Below, in pieces: positions 17,265-26,486 of a stretch of DNA of 64,000 bases. Position numbers and translations under genes: made by a program. Numbering within the stretch: position 1 is the first letter of the stretch; each line of letters opens with the position of its first letter. Below the pieces are notes generated by a model, which did not search any database, was not told where the DNA came from, and saw only the letters and a list, made by a program, of their open reading frames with translations. The DNA is from Devosia epidermidihirudinis (lineage in GTDB: Bacteria; Pseudomonadota; Alphaproteobacteria; Rhizobiales; Devosiaceae), in contig NZ_LANJ01000016.1 in the NCBI RefSeq assembly GCF_000971295.1, positions 558,001 through 622,000 of the forward strand, in the 5' to 3' direction.

Positions 17265-18232
17265 CGACCGGCACCTCCGTCCGTCTGGACAATGCAAGCG
17301 TGGTCTTTCTCAACGTCATCCGCGCGCTGGATGGCGTCTCGCTCGAGATCAAGGCCGGTGAAACCGTTGGCGTGGTTGGCGAATCCGGTTCGGGCAAGAG
17401 CACGCTCTGTCGCCTGCTTGTCGGGCTGACCCTGCCCACCGGTGGCGATGCCCAGATTATGGGCCAGTCGGTCAAGACCGCGCTCAAGACCGATCGCAAG
17501 GCGTTCCGCCGCCAGATCCAGATGCTGATGCAGGATGCAGTGGCAACACTCTCGCCGCGCATCACCATTGGCGGGTTGATGATGGAGGCTGTCGCCATCC
17601 ATGGTCTGGACCGCCAAGAGACCGAGGCGCGCATCCACACGCTGTTGGAGCGCCTGCGTCTGCCAGTGTCGATCCTGGATCGCTATCCGCACGAAATCTC
17701 TGGCGGACAGGCGCGCCGCGTCGGCGTGATCCGCGCGCTGCTGCTGCGCCCGTCCGTACTGGTGGCCGACGAGCCAACCGCCGGGCTGGACGTGTCGGTG
17801 CAGGGCGAGCTGCTCAACCTGCTGCTGGAGTTCCAGCGCGAGATGAACCTGACCTTCGTCATGGTCAGCCACAATCTGCACGTCATCAAGCGCGTCACGC
17901 AGCGTACCATCGTCATGTATCTCGGCCAGATCGTCGAGGACGCGCCGACGGCGACACTGTTCAAGCATCCGGCGCATCCCTATTCGACCACGCTGCTGTC
18001 GACCAATCCGCTGCTGTCGGCGGGTGGGGCGTCCAATGCGATCATCCTGCAGGGCGAAGTGCCCAGCAATGCCAAGCCGCCATCGGGTTGCCGTTTCCAC
18101 ACGCGCTGCCCGGTTGCCCAGCCGACATGTTCAAAGACCATGCCCGAGCTGACCCGGACCGAAGCCGGTTCGCTGGTGCGGTGCCATTTCCCCTATTCCC
18201 TCGCGCTTCCCGGTGCACACCAGGACACCTGA
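17261..18232 (+). CDS. ABC transporter ATPase (DppF/OppF-like)
   Basis: 323 residues. Walker A 'GESGSGKST', signature 'ISGGQARR' and Walker B 'VLVADEPTAGLD' are present. The C-terminal domain has the Cys-bearing 'GCRFHTRCPVAQPTC'. It is the second nucleotide-binding subunit, and its close coupling with the first supports a heterodimer. The signature departs slightly from the usual LSGGQ-x-QR, which is not unusual for this family. Confidence 0.93.
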
Positions 18233-18279
18233 GGGCCTGCCGATCTGATCTACGAATTCAAACAACGAGGGCGTACGAC

Positions 18280-19833
18280 ATGTTAACGAGCACGAACTTC
18301 ACCCGCCGGTCCATTCTGGCCGGTATCGCCGGTCTTTCCGCCGCTACAATGCTGCCCGGCGGGCCAGCATGGGCACAGGAACAGCGCAGCCTGACGGTGC
18401 GCATCAGCCGCGAAATCCAGAACCTGGATCCCCCATTCATGACCGGCACGACCGACAGCAACGTGCTGCGCGCCGTGTTCCAGCGCCTCGTGGCCTATGT
18501 GCCGAACAAGTACGAGTATGAACTCGACGCCGCCGAGAAGATGGAGCAGGTCAGCCCACTCCAGATCGACTTCACCCTCAAGAAGGGCCAGATGTTCACC
18601 GGCGGCTATGGCGAGCTGACGGCTGATGACGTCAAGTTCTCGTTCGAGCGCTATATCCGCCCGGACGCTGAAGGCAAGGAATCCAGCTACAAGGCTGACT
18701 GGGCTGCGCTGGTCGAAGTGCAGGTGCACGACACCTATACCGGCAGCATCATCCTGTCCAAGCCATCGCCGAGCCTGTGGGAAGTTGTGCTGGCCGGTAC
18801 CTCTGGCCTGATCCAGTCGCGCAAGGCCGTCGAGGCCCTAGGTGCCGAGCACAGCCGCACGCCAATCGGTTCGGGGCCATATATGGTGACCTCGTTTGAG
18901 GCTCACCGCGGTCTGACCCTGTCCCGCAATCCGGACTTTGCCGACTATGTTCCGGACTACGAGACCGTCAATCTGATCTACATTGCCAACCAGAAGACGG
19001 CCGAACTGGCGCTGCGCGCCAAGGAAATCGACTTCACCGAACTGTCCATCGACGCGGCTGAAGAGCTGATCGGCGCCGAAGGCATTACCGTGGAAAAGCG
19101 TCCCGGCCAGCGTTTCGTCTGGATGGGCATGAACATGCAGAAGGCGCCGCTGGACAACCTTGCGGTGCGCAAGGCGATCCGTGCCGCCATCGACGTCGAC
19201 GAGATGGTGCTGGCTGGCTATCAGGGCAATGCGCCACGCCTCAACACCATGATCCCACCCGGCCTGCTCGGTCACTGGAGCGATGCTCCGGTCTACCAGC
19301 GCAATGTCGACGAAGCCCGCCAGCTACTGGCTGAGTCCGGCGTGACGCTGCCGATCACGCTGAAGCTCACCCTGCTCAACGAACCCGGTTTCCAGAATAT
19401 GGGTTTGGTCGCGCAGGCACTGCTGTCTGAAGTCGGTATCAATATCGAAATCGATCAGCGCGAAGCCGCAACCTTCTGGTCTTCGGGCAAGGGCGAGTCG
19501 GGCGATGACCTCGAGCTGTTCTTCCTGCGCTTCAACGCCAACCCAGATCCGACCTACAATGCCCGCTGGTTCCTGCCGAGCCAGATCGGCGACTGGAACT
19601 GGCAGCGTTTCGACAGCGCCGAGTTCGCCCGCATTCAGGACGAGAGCGGCAGCAATCTCGACCGTGACAGCCGCGTGCAGCAGATCATCGAGCTGCAGAA
19701 GCTGATGGACGAGTCCGCCTCCATGGTCTGGCTGACCAACGAAGTCTTCGCGCTGGGCTACCAGAGCTCGGTTCAGCCAGCCTTCCTGCCCGACGGCAAC
19801 AACTGGCAGTTCCCTTACTTCAAGGCCATCTGA
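18280..19833 (+). CDS. Dpp-type solute-binding protein with Tat-like signal
   Basis: 517 residues of the family 5 extracellular binding proteins. The N-terminus 'NFTRRSILAGIAGLSAATML' holds a twin-Arg motif, and a cleavage site follows at 'AWAQ', so export is probably through Tat. The body shows 'PPFMTGTTDSNVLRAVFQRL', 'DDVKFSFER' and 'GSGPYMV', all standard in the family. The ATG at 18280 is chosen; the open frame back to 18088 overlaps the ATPase gene. It delivers the ligand to the permease pair. If the regulon idea is right, the ligand would feed the 4781-10446 pathway. Confidence 0.92.
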   Translation: MLTSTNFTRRSILAGIAGLSAATMLPGGPAWAQEQRSLTVRISREIQNLDPPFMTGTTDSNVLRAVFQRLVAYVPNKYEYELDAAEKMEQVSPLQIDFTLKKGQMFTGGYGELTADDVKFSFERYIRPDAEGKESSYKADWAALVEVQVHDTYTGSIILSKPSPSLWEVVLAGTSGLIQSRKAVEALGAEHSRTPIGSGPYMVTSFEAHRGLTLSRNPDFADYVPDYETVNLIYIANQKTAELALRAKEIDFTELSIDAAEELIGAEGITVEKRPGQRFVWMGMNMQKAPLDNLAVRKAIRAAIDVDEMVLAGYQGNAPRLNTMIPPGLLGHWSDAPVYQRNVDEARQLLAESGVTLPITLKLTLLNEPGFQNMGLVAQALLSEVGINIEIDQREAATFWSSGKGESGDDLELFFLRFNANPDPTYNARWFLPSQIGDWNWQRFDSAEFARIQDESGSNLDRDSRVQQIIELQKLMDESASMVWLTNEVFALGYQSSVQPAFLPDGNNWQFPYFKAI

Positions 19834-19844
19834 CCCCGAACACA

Positions 19845-19876
19845 GTCACTCCCTCCGCCTGGCGGCAGGGAGTGAC
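19845..19876. terminator. Intercistronic hairpin after the binding-protein gene
   Basis: GTCACTCCCT pairs with AGGGAGTGAC across a GC-rich inner stem. There is no T-run. It probably protects the binding-protein mRNA or partially terminates, as is common after such genes. Confidence 0.6.
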
Positions 19877-19948
19877 GACCCACAGGATAGTTTGGCGATC
19901 CCATGCCTCGAGCAATCCTGAAAACCCGCAAAGTCTGAGGAGCACACT

Positions 19949-20326
19949 ATGAGCGACAGGCCGATCAAGATTCCCGGTCCCGATCACCCGATCGACATCA
20001 CGAACAATCCCCAGCGCGTCGTCGTCACGCTCAATGGCGTCGTCATTGCCGACACGCGCAATGCGGTGACGCTGGTCGAGAGCAAGTATCCGGCCGTGCA
20101 GTATATTCCGCGCGAAGACGTGAAAATGGAACTGCTGGAGCGCAGCGATCACACGTCCTACTGCGGCTACAAGGGCGACGCGTCCTATTACAGCATCCCC
20201 ATGGGCGGCGAGCGGTCGATCAATGCGATCTGGAGCTACGAGACGCCCTATGACGCCGTCGCGCCGATTAAGGAACGCCTGGCGTTCTACCCTGATCGCG
20301 TCGATTCCATCACCATCGGCGATTAG
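19949..20326 (+). CDS. DUF427 domain protein
   Basis: 125 residues with the DUF427 pattern: 'VVVTLNGVVIADTRNAVTLVE', 'YIPREDVKMELL', 'SYCGYKGDASYYSI', 'WSYETPYDAV' and 'RLAFYPDRVD'. The function of this cytosolic beta-rich domain is unknown. It follows the binding-protein gene by about 115 bp on the same strand and ends the transporter operon before a strong hairpin. Association with a peptide-type importer is by position only. Confidence 0.88.
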   Translation: MSDRPIKIPGPDHPIDITNNPQRVVVTLNGVVIADTRNAVTLVESKYPAVQYIPREDVKMELLERSDHTSYCGYKGDASYYSIPMGGERSINAIWSYETPYDAVAPIKERLAFYPDRVDSITIGD

Positions 20327-20370
20327 GCCGGTGTGACGCCGAGCAGTTGCGTTTCCATCGGCGTCGGATG

Positions 20371-20400
20371 AACGGGGGCAGAGCACAAGCTGCCCCCGTT
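20371..20400. terminator. Bidirectional terminator
   Basis: AACGGGGGCAG (20371-20381) and CTGCCCCCGTT (20390-20400) are perfectly complementary around an 8-base loop, in the convergent gap between the DUF427 gene and the binding-protein gene on the other strand. Confidence 0.8.
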
Positions 20401-20417
20401 CTGCATTCTAGCGGACC

Positions 20418-21455
20418 TTACTTGGCCAGCTTGTCCCAGCCTTCGGCGATCGACTTGATGGCGGCCGAGAAGGCAGGCAGGTTGGATGGGAAGTGGACAT
20501 TGGCATAGGCGCTGGCTGGCAGCGTCTTGGCCTTCACTTCGTCCGACAGCGCGATGTCGCGGGTCGGGTGGGCATAGCCGTCAGCCAGCAGAGCCTGACC
20601 TTCGTCCGAGAACAGGAAGTCGATGGCGACCTTGGCAGCGTTTTCGTGTGGTGCAACGGCGCTGATATACTGAGCGAACAGCATGCCGACGGTGCCATCG
20701 GTTGGGATGATCACGTCGAGTGGCAGGCCGGTTGCGTCGCGCTTGGCAAAGCCGTCGAAGTCATAAACCAGCGAGATCGGGCATTCGCCCTTCTGAACCG
20801 ACGCAACGTTCAGGACCACGCCTTCACGCAGGTTGCCGCTGTCGCGGAGCTGCTGGAACCAGTCGAGGCCTGGCTGCACATTGTCTTCGCCGCCGCCATT
20901 GGCGTAAGCCGCTGCTAGCACCGAAGCGGTGGCATAGGTCGAGACGCGTGGATCGCGGCTGCAGACCTGATCCTTGTATTCGGGCTTGAGCAGATCGTTC
21001 CAGGTCTGTGGTGCAACGGCGACCTTGTCGGTGTTGACGAGGAACGCGATAGCGCCCCAGTACGACGAAGCCCAACGGCCATCTGGATCCTTGTACTGGT
21101 CTGGGATGCTGTCCCACGAGGCATTCTTGTAGCTGGCAGCGAGATCGTTCTCGAGCAGACGGCCCAGGAAGTCGTAGCCGATGTCGGCAATGTCCATCAC
21201 TGGCGCGTCTTTTTCGGCCAGCAGATGGGTGATTTCTTCAGCCGAGGTCATGTCGGTATCGGTGTGCTTGAGGCCGAACTTGGTCTCGATCGTTTCAAAG
21301 ATCGTACCCAGGTTCACCCAGTCGTCGGACATGCCATAGCTGACATATTCGCCTTCGGCCTGAGCGGCAGCAAGGACGTCGTTGGCTGCGGCTGGCAGCA
21401 TTGGCAGGGTGAGGGCGCAGGCGCCGAGTAGGCTCGCAAAGAGGGTCTTCGACAT
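20418..21455 (-). CDS. ABC transporter substrate-binding protein (ferric/polyamine/phosphonate class)
   Basis: 345 residues with a Sec signal peptide (MSKTLFASLLGACALTLPML, then PAAA). The mature part resembles the AfuA/PotD/2-aminoethylphosphonate group: 'VMDIADIGYDFLGRLLEND', 'WASSYWGAIAFLVNTDKV', 'PRVSTYATASVLAA', 'ISLVYDFDGF'. The ATG at 21455 is chosen since the open extension lacks signal character. It is followed on the same strand by nothing but preceded by two permease genes. The ligand is not clear: iron, an organophosphate or a polyamine are all possible. Confidence 0.88.
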   Translation of the reverse strand: MSKTLFASLLGACALTLPMLPAAANDVLAAAQAEGEYVSYGMSDDWVNLGTIFETIETKFGLKHTDTDMTSAEEITHLLAEKDAPVMDIADIGYDFLGRLLENDLAASYKNASWDSIPDQYKDPDGRWASSYWGAIAFLVNTDKVAVAPQTWNDLLKPEYKDQVCSRDPRVSTYATASVLAAAYANGGGEDNVQPGLDWFQQLRDSGNLREGVVLNVASVQKGECPISLVYDFDGFAKRDATGLPLDVIIPTDGTVGMLFAQYISAVAPHENAAKVAIDFLFSDEGQALLADGYAHPTRDIALSDEVKAKTLPASAYANVHFPSNLPAFSAAIKSIAEGWDKLAK

Positions 21456-21522
21456 AGGTTTCTCCGAGGCGGGTCTTTTCCGATGCGCGTCCACCCCGCT
21501 TGTGGCGCGCACGTTGTTGCCG

Positions 21523-22335
21523 TCAGGCGCGGGAGGCTACCTGACGGGATTTGTTGGCCTGCCCCGCCGTCCACAGCACGCCGAGCGCGATGAGCCAGGC
21601 GATGGCAAAACTCATCAGAGCCAGGGCACTGGCCTGGCGCGCGTCGGAGCGGGTGAACTCGACGAGGTAGATGGGAAAGGTTTTAAAGCGCGTGCCGATC
21701 AACAGGTTTGCCAGCACGAACTCGGCAAACACCGCCGAGAACACCAAGAGGCTGCCATTGACGACGCCGGGCATGATGTTGGGCACGATGACACGGAGCA
21801 GCACCTGCAGCGGATTGGCGCCCAGGATCTGCGCGGCTTCGGTGAGGCTCTTGGTGTCGATGCTTTCGAGCGAGTTGATCACCGCCCGATACATGAAGGG
21901 CAGGGTGATGATCACATAGGCCGCGATCAGGATATTGGGCGTATTGATCAGTGGCAATGGTACCTTGGCGTAGAGCCGGATCAACCCGAGCGCCAGCACC
22001 ACGCCGGGCAGGGCGAAGGGCAGGATCGAGAGGAATTCGAGGAACGGCTTGGCCTTGGGCAGACGGGTATGGGCCAGGTAGGTCGTGGGCACGACGAGCA
22101 CCAGCGACACCAGCACCGAGACGGTCCCGGCCCAGATCGAATTCATCAACGTGGTCATGAAGGCCGAGCGCGCGGTGACCTTTATCCACCAGGCAAAGGT
22201 CAGCCCTTCAGGCCAAAGGGTGCGGTCCCATCGCGTGGCGACGGAGAACAGCCCCGTGGCAATGACCGGCACAATCATGAACAGCACGAACAGGGCCAGC
22301 ACCCAGAAGCGCCAGGAGGGAACACGCAAGGTCAT
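21523..22335 (-). CDS. ABC transporter permease (PotC/PhnV-like)
   Basis: 270 residues, six helices, and the EAA loop 'INSLESIDTKSLTEAAQILGANPLQVLLRVIVP'-type sequence (residues about 165-195). The N-terminus 'RFWVLALFVLFMIVPVIATG' is typical of PotC-like subunits. Its start overlaps the upstream permease stop by 4 bases (ATGA). It forms the channel with the next permease. Confidence 0.9.
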   Translation of the reverse strand: MTLRVPSWRFWVLALFVLFMIVPVIATGLFSVATRWDRTLWPEGLTFAWWIKVTARSAFMTTLMNSIWAGTVSVLVSLVLVVPTTYLAHTRLPKAKPFLEFLSILPFALPGVVLALGLIRLYAKVPLPLINTPNILIAAYVIITLPFMYRAVINSLESIDTKSLTEAAQILGANPLQVLLRVIVPNIMPGVVNGSLLVFSAVFAEFVLANLLIGTRFKTFPIYLVEFTRSDARQASALALMSFAIAWLIALGVLWTAGQANKSRQVASRA

Positions 22336-23177
22336 TGGCCGCGCCTCAACAGACGGGCGAAGTGCTGATAGGCGAACAGGCAGATCACCATGATGATCAG
22401 CGACAGCACCGCCAGCGCATCGGCCAGTTCAGGATCGAGCACGACTTCGCCGCGCACCAGCGCCGCGATCTGCACGGGCACAAGGTTCACGTCGGACCCG
22501 GTCAGGGTCCAGGCGGTGGCATAGGCGCCAAAGGCGTTGGCAAACAGCAGGAAGAAGCTGCCCAGCATGGCGGGTGCCAGCATGGGGATTGCGATCAGCC
22601 GCCAGTATTCCAGCTTTGTCGCGCCAAGGCTGGCGGCAGCCTCCGCCCATTCACGGCGCAATCCGGCCATGGCCGGGATGACCAGCAGGATCGAGAGCGG
22701 CGTCTGGAAGTAGATGTAGGCGATGCCCAGGCCCGAGATCGAATAGATGCGGAAGCCGGGGTAGAGATCGATGCCGACATAGCCCAGGAGCAGGGTGAGG
22801 AACCCGGTCGAGCCCAGCGTAATGATGAAGGCGAAGGCCAAAGGCGCGCCGCCGAAATTGGCGGTGACATTGGCCAGAGCTGTCACCGCATGGCGGAGCA
22901 TGGCGTTGGGCGAGGTGACGATGGCATAGGCGACCAGCGTGCCAAAGATGGTGCCGCCAATGGCGGTGGTCAGCGACAAATAGAGGCTGTTGCCGAAGGC
23001 CGCGATGATATTGGGGGTGAGGGCGCGCGCGAAATTGTCGAGCGTAATGCCCGCGCCGCCGCTGAGGCTGGAGCGCACCAGCGTCACCACGGGCATCAGC
23101 TCGAACGCCGCCGCGAACAGCACGAAGGGCGTCAGACCCAGCCAGGCCAGCCGCGATTTGTTGGTCGTCGCCGCCAT
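22332..23177 (-). CDS. ABC transporter permease (PotB/PhnU-like)
   Basis: 281 residues. It opens 'MAATTNKSRLAWLGLTPFVL', a PotB-like start, and carries the EAA loop 'MAGLRREWAEAAASLGATKL'. The ATG at 23177 shares one base with the stop of the upstream hydrolase gene, so the whole minus-strand set is one operon. No nucleotide-binding subunit is encoded in this operon. Confidence 0.9.
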   Translation of the reverse strand: MAATTNKSRLAWLGLTPFVLFAAAFELMPVVTLVRSSLSGGAGITLDNFARALTPNIIAAFGNSLYLSLTTAIGGTIFGTLVAYAIVTSPNAMLRHAVTALANVTANFGGAPLAFAFIITLGSTGFLTLLLGYVGIDLYPGFRIYSISGLGIAYIYFQTPLSILLVIPAMAGLRREWAEAAASLGATKLEYWRLIAIPMLAPAMLGSFFLLFANAFGAYATAWTLTGSDVNLVPVQIAALVRGEVVLDPELADALAVLSLIIMVICLFAYQHFARLLRRGQ

Positions 23178-23929
23178 CAATTGACCTCAACCACCACGCC
23201 ATCGCGCGCCACGCTGATGGTGCCGGCAAAGACTGTCGCAGCCTCGGCCGCAACAATGGCGTCGTCAGTGGCGGGATAGAGATGGGTCAGCAGCAGATGG
23301 CTGATATCAGCCGCCTTGGCGAGACGTGCCGCGCCATGCGGGGTCAGGTGATTGTCGGTCGGCGTGCCTTCGGGGAACGAGCATTCGCAGATGAACAGAT
23401 CGGCCTTGCGCGCCAGATCGGCCAGTTCTGGTGTCTCGATGGCGTCACCGGAATAGACGAGGACGGCATCCTCGGCGGTGATGCGATAGGCGAGGCTGTT
23501 GTCGGTGTGGCCGGTGAGGGCCGCTTCGAGCGTAAAGCCGGGGAACTGGGTTTGGCCGGGGACGAGTTCGACGATGTCGAGCGCATAGGTCTTGGGGCCA
23601 ATGCCGCCGAACACCGCGCAGAGCTGGTCAACGAACGCGGCAAGACCCTGACAGCCGATCAGTTGCAGGGGTGCGGTGCGTTCCCAGCCGGGGGTGGCGT
23701 TATAGGCCTGCAGCAGCGTGACCAGATCGAGGATGTGATCGACGTGCAGATGGGTGATGACGATGCGATTGAGATCGCGATAGCTGACGCCAGCGGCGAG
23801 CAGACGCGACAGCGTGCCGGGGCCGATATCGAACAGGATTTCATCCTGCCCGATGCGCAGCAGATAGCCGGACGAACTCCGATTTGCGGCGGGCAAAACC
23901 GTGCCCGCGCCCAGAACTGTGACCTGCAT
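23177..23929 (-). CDS. MBL-fold metallohydrolase (RNase Z/PhnP-like)
   Basis: 250 residues with the zinc motif 'THLHVDHILDL', the second-metal region 'ALTGHTDNSLAYRI', 'VYSGDA' and the late His in 'LLLTHLYP'. The architecture is that of small phosphodiesterases related to RNase Z and PhnP. Such an enzyme would cleave a phosphodiester or cyclic phosphate in the cytosol. Being first in an operon with a PhnU/V-like importer and facing an IMPase gene, an organophosphate ligand is a reasonable guess, not a proof. Confidence 0.87.
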   Translation of the reverse strand: MQVTVLGAGTVLPAANRSSSGYLLRIGQDEILFDIGPGTLSRLLAAGVSYRDLNRIVITHLHVDHILDLVTLLQAYNATPGWERTAPLQLIGCQGLAAFVDQLCAVFGGIGPKTYALDIVELVPGQTQFPGFTLEAALTGHTDNSLAYRITAEDAVLVYSGDAIETPELADLARKADLFICECSFPEGTPTDNHLTPHGAARLAKAADISHLLLTHLYPATDDAIVAAEAATVFAGTISVARDGVVVEVN

Positions 23930-23984
23930 TTTCTACTCAGCCGCCGTGTCGTGCCAATTTCAGATCAGGATCAAAATCAGCTAT

Positions 23985-24003
23985 TGTTTGTTATTGCCAA
24001 ACA
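23985..24003. promoter_or_regulatory. Candidate IclR operator in the divergent promoter
   Basis: TGTTTG and CAAACA are separated by 7 bases in the 151-bp gap between the divergent MBL-fold and IclR genes. This position is usual for an IclR site controlling both directions. Confidence 0.45.
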
Positions 24004-24080
24004 GCGTTTACTATTACCGTATGTATCTTTGATGACGGCGCGGCTCGCTGCGTCTTGTCGTGCGCTGACGGGAGACGGTA

Positions 24081-24902
24081 ATGGCCGATGAGAGCTACAG
24101 GGTGCAAAGCCTTGGGCGCGCTTTGGACATTGTGGAATTGATCGCCGTGGCCGGTCGTGACGGCGCCCGCCTGACCGATCTGGCGCAGTCTGTCGGTATC
24201 TCCAAAGCCGCTGCCTACGCGATTATCCAGACGCTGATGGCGCGTGGGGTTCTCTCGGCAACCGGCGAGGGCATGACCAAGCGCTATCGGCTTGGCTTGT
24301 CGCTGGTGCGGCTGGGCGACATGGCGGTGTCGAGCACCGGCATTGCCGATATTGCCATGCCCATCCTTCGCGATCTGACGCAGGCCATCGGTCTCACCTC
24401 GCGCATTGCCGTGTGGGACGAAGAGGCCGCCGTGGTCGTGGCGCGCGCCGATGCGCCGGACAATGTCCGGTTTGACGCGGCGCTGGGCCGACGCGAACGA
24501 CCGCATTGCTCGGCAGTGGGCAAGGTATTTCTCGCGGCCATGCCGCGCGCCGATGCGGTGAGCATTCTGGAACGCACCGGCTATCCAACGCGGACGCCGC
24601 GCACGCTGGATACGCTGGCCGCGCTGGAGGCCGATCTCGATGCCACGCGGCAACGCCATTACGGCATTGATGACGAGGAAGACCACGAAGGCATTGCCTG
24701 CGTCGCCGCCGGGGTTTTCGGCTATGACGGCTCGGCAGTGGCCGCGATCAGCGTCACGACGCTCAAGCAATTGCTGCCCGATGATGCTGTGCCGGCACTG
24801 GCTAAATCCATCATCGCCCATGCCGACCGGTTGTCACTGGCCATGGGGGGCATGTCCGCTGCCCAGGCCTGGCACAAGCGCATCCATCTAATCGCAGAAT
24901 AG
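24081..24902 (+). CDS. IclR-family transcriptional regulator
   Basis: 273 residues. The winged helix occupies residues 5-70 ('RALDIVELIA', 'LTDLAQSVGISKAAAYAIIQ', 'RYRLGLSLVRLG'). The effector domain carries 'RPHCSAVGKVFLAAM' and 'YGIDDEEDHEGIACVAAGVF', both well-known IclR motifs. It is divergent from the ABC/MBL operon and 6 bp ahead of the IMPase gene, so it probably controls both. A 6-bp dyad at 23985-24003 is the likely site. Confidence 0.92.
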   Translation: MADESYRVQSLGRALDIVELIAVAGRDGARLTDLAQSVGISKAAAYAIIQTLMARGVLSATGEGMTKRYRLGLSLVRLGDMAVSSTGIADIAMPILRDLTQAIGLTSRIAVWDEEAAVVVARADAPDNVRFDAALGRRERPHCSAVGKVFLAAMPRADAVSILERTGYPTRTPRTLDTLAALEADLDATRQRHYGIDDEEDHEGIACVAAGVFGYDGSAVAAISVTTLKQLLPDDAVPALAKSIIAHADRLSLAMGGMSAAQAWHKRIHLIAE

Positions 24903-24908
24903 ATCATC

Positions 24909-25691
24909 ATGTCCCTAACCAAGACCGCGCTCGATGCGCGCGCCGACTTTGCCCAGGCCCTGGCGCGCGAGGCGGGAAAAATTGCCCTGCGCTATTTCCG
25001 GGCGGGTGGCGCGACCGGCGCCACGCTCAAGGGCCCGCAGGATTACCTGACGCAGGCCGATACCGAAGTCGATGCCCTGATCCGCACCTCGATCGAGGAG
25101 GCATTCCCCGAGGACGCCGTGTTGACCGAGGAAACCGGTGGCACCGGTGGCGCCCAGATCTGGGTGATCGACCCCATCGATGGGACGGCCAATTTCGCGC
25201 GCGGCATAGCCTGTTTTGCCATCTCGATTGCGTTCTGCGTCGACGGTATCGCCGAGATCGGCCTGGTCTACGACCCGGTCGCCGATGAGCTGTTCAGCGC
25301 GCGGCGGGGTGGCGGGGCCCTGTGCAACGGGCAGCCCATCACGGTCAGTGCCAATGCTTCACCCGGCACGGCTGCGCTCGACATCGGCTACTCGCGGCGC
25401 AATCCAACGGCAGACTATGCGGCGCTGGTGGCGCGGCTGCTTGAGGATGGCTACGACGCCATGCAGTTTGGCTCGGCAGCGCGGGGGCTGGCCTATGTTG
25501 CCGCCGGGCGTGTCGATGGGTTTTACGAGGCCCATCTCTATGGCTGGGACGTGTTGGCCGGGCTGCTGCTGGTGAGCGAAGCGGGTGGGTCTGCCTCGGC
25601 ATTTCCGACCACGCTTTGGGAAACCGGCGGGGCTGTTCTGGCGTCCAATGCGCTACTGGCCGATCAGCTCAAGGCACGCCTTCCCTTATGA
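24909..25691 (+). CDS. Inositol monophosphatase-family phosphatase
   Basis: 260 residues with the metal motifs 'EETGG', 'WVIDPIDGTANFARG' and 'YGWDVLAGLLLVSEAGG'. Family members hydrolyse inositol-1-phosphate, fructose bisphosphate, histidinol phosphate or phosphoadenosine phosphate, and the sequence does not choose between them. It starts 6 bp after the IclR gene. The last 6 bases overlap the convergent FetB-type gene. Together with the MBL-fold hydrolase it suggests dephosphorylation of an imported ester. Confidence 0.9.
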   Translation: MSLTKTALDARADFAQALAREAGKIALRYFRAGGATGATLKGPQDYLTQADTEVDALIRTSIEEAFPEDAVLTEETGGTGGAQIWVIDPIDGTANFARGIACFAISIAFCVDGIAEIGLVYDPVADELFSARRGGGALCNGQPITVSANASPGTAALDIGYSRRNPTADYAALVARLLEDGYDAMQFGSAARGLAYVAAGRVDGFYEAHLYGWDVLAGLLLVSEAGGSASAFPTTLWETGGAVLASNALLADQLKARLPL

Positions 25692-26486
25692 CCCTGGCTT
25701 GAGCCGGTCGAGCCGCAGCCGATGGCGATCATCGGTGAGGCGGAACAGGGCCAGCCAGACGGCAATGACGATGCTGGCAATGGCGGCGCCAGCGAGCATG
25801 AACATCAGGAAAATCTGCGACTGGGCCGCCACCATCGGGTCCTGACCAGCCAGAATCTGGCCGCTCATGATTCCGGGCAGGGTGATGATTCCAGCGCCCG
25901 CCATCTGGTTGATCACCGGAATGGTGCCAGCATGGATGGCCTTGCGCAGCATGGGACGGAGGGCCTCGCCGCGCGTGCGGCCCAGCGCCAATTGCCCCTC
26001 AATGGCATTGCGCTCGACCGAGATTCCACCCAGCAGGGCATTGAGCGCAATGCTGGTGGCGTTCATCGCCGTGCCCAGAATGATGCCAGTGATCGGAACA
26101 ATGATGCGCGGCGCCGTCCAGTCTTCGGTGCCCGCCAAAGTCGAGAGGGCAAAAGCCGCGATCAGGATGGTCGAGGCGCTGATGGCAATGCCACTGAGGG
26201 CAAAATGCCAGCCGCCGCGCACGCGCATTTTCTGACGCGCGCCAACCTCGTAGGACGCGGCGGTGAGCATGGCGACGATCAGTGCCACGGTCAGCCACGG
26301 ATTGGCGCTTTCAAACAGAAAGCGCAGCACCAGACCGACCAGCAGCAATTGCACCGCCATGCGCAGGGACGCGATCAGCAATTGGCGCTGAATGCCCAGG
26401 CTCAGCAGCAGCGAGAGCCCCGCCGCCGTCAGCACGAGACCACTGGCGAGGATCAGTTCGAGCGTGGTGAAGGTCAGCCCGTTCAT
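25686..26486 (-). CDS. fetB: FetB-type iron export ABC permease
   Basis: 266 residues with seven or so hydrophobic helices and the UPF0014/FetB motifs 'LLLVGLVLRFLFE', 'GMILGTAMNATSIALN'-like 'IILGTAMNATSIALNALL', 'RTRGEALRPMLRKAIHAGTIP' region and 'LPGIMSGQILAGQDP'. In Escherichia coli FetAB exports iron and lowers oxidative stress. It is translated just after the ATPase (4-base overlap). The end overlaps the IMPase gene from the opposite side. Confidence 0.88.
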   Translation of the reverse strand: MNGLTFTTLELILASGLVLTAAGLSLLLSLGIQRQLLIASLRMAVQLLLVGLVLRFLFESANPWLTVALIVAMLTAASYEVGARQKMRVRGGWHFALSGIAISASTILIAAFALSTLAGTEDWTAPRIIVPITGIILGTAMNATSIALNALLGGISVERNAIEGQLALGRTRGEALRPMLRKAIHAGTIPVINQMAGAGIITLPGIMSGQILAGQDPMVAAQSQIFLMFMLAGAAIASIVIAVWLALFRLTDDRHRLRLDRLKPGS

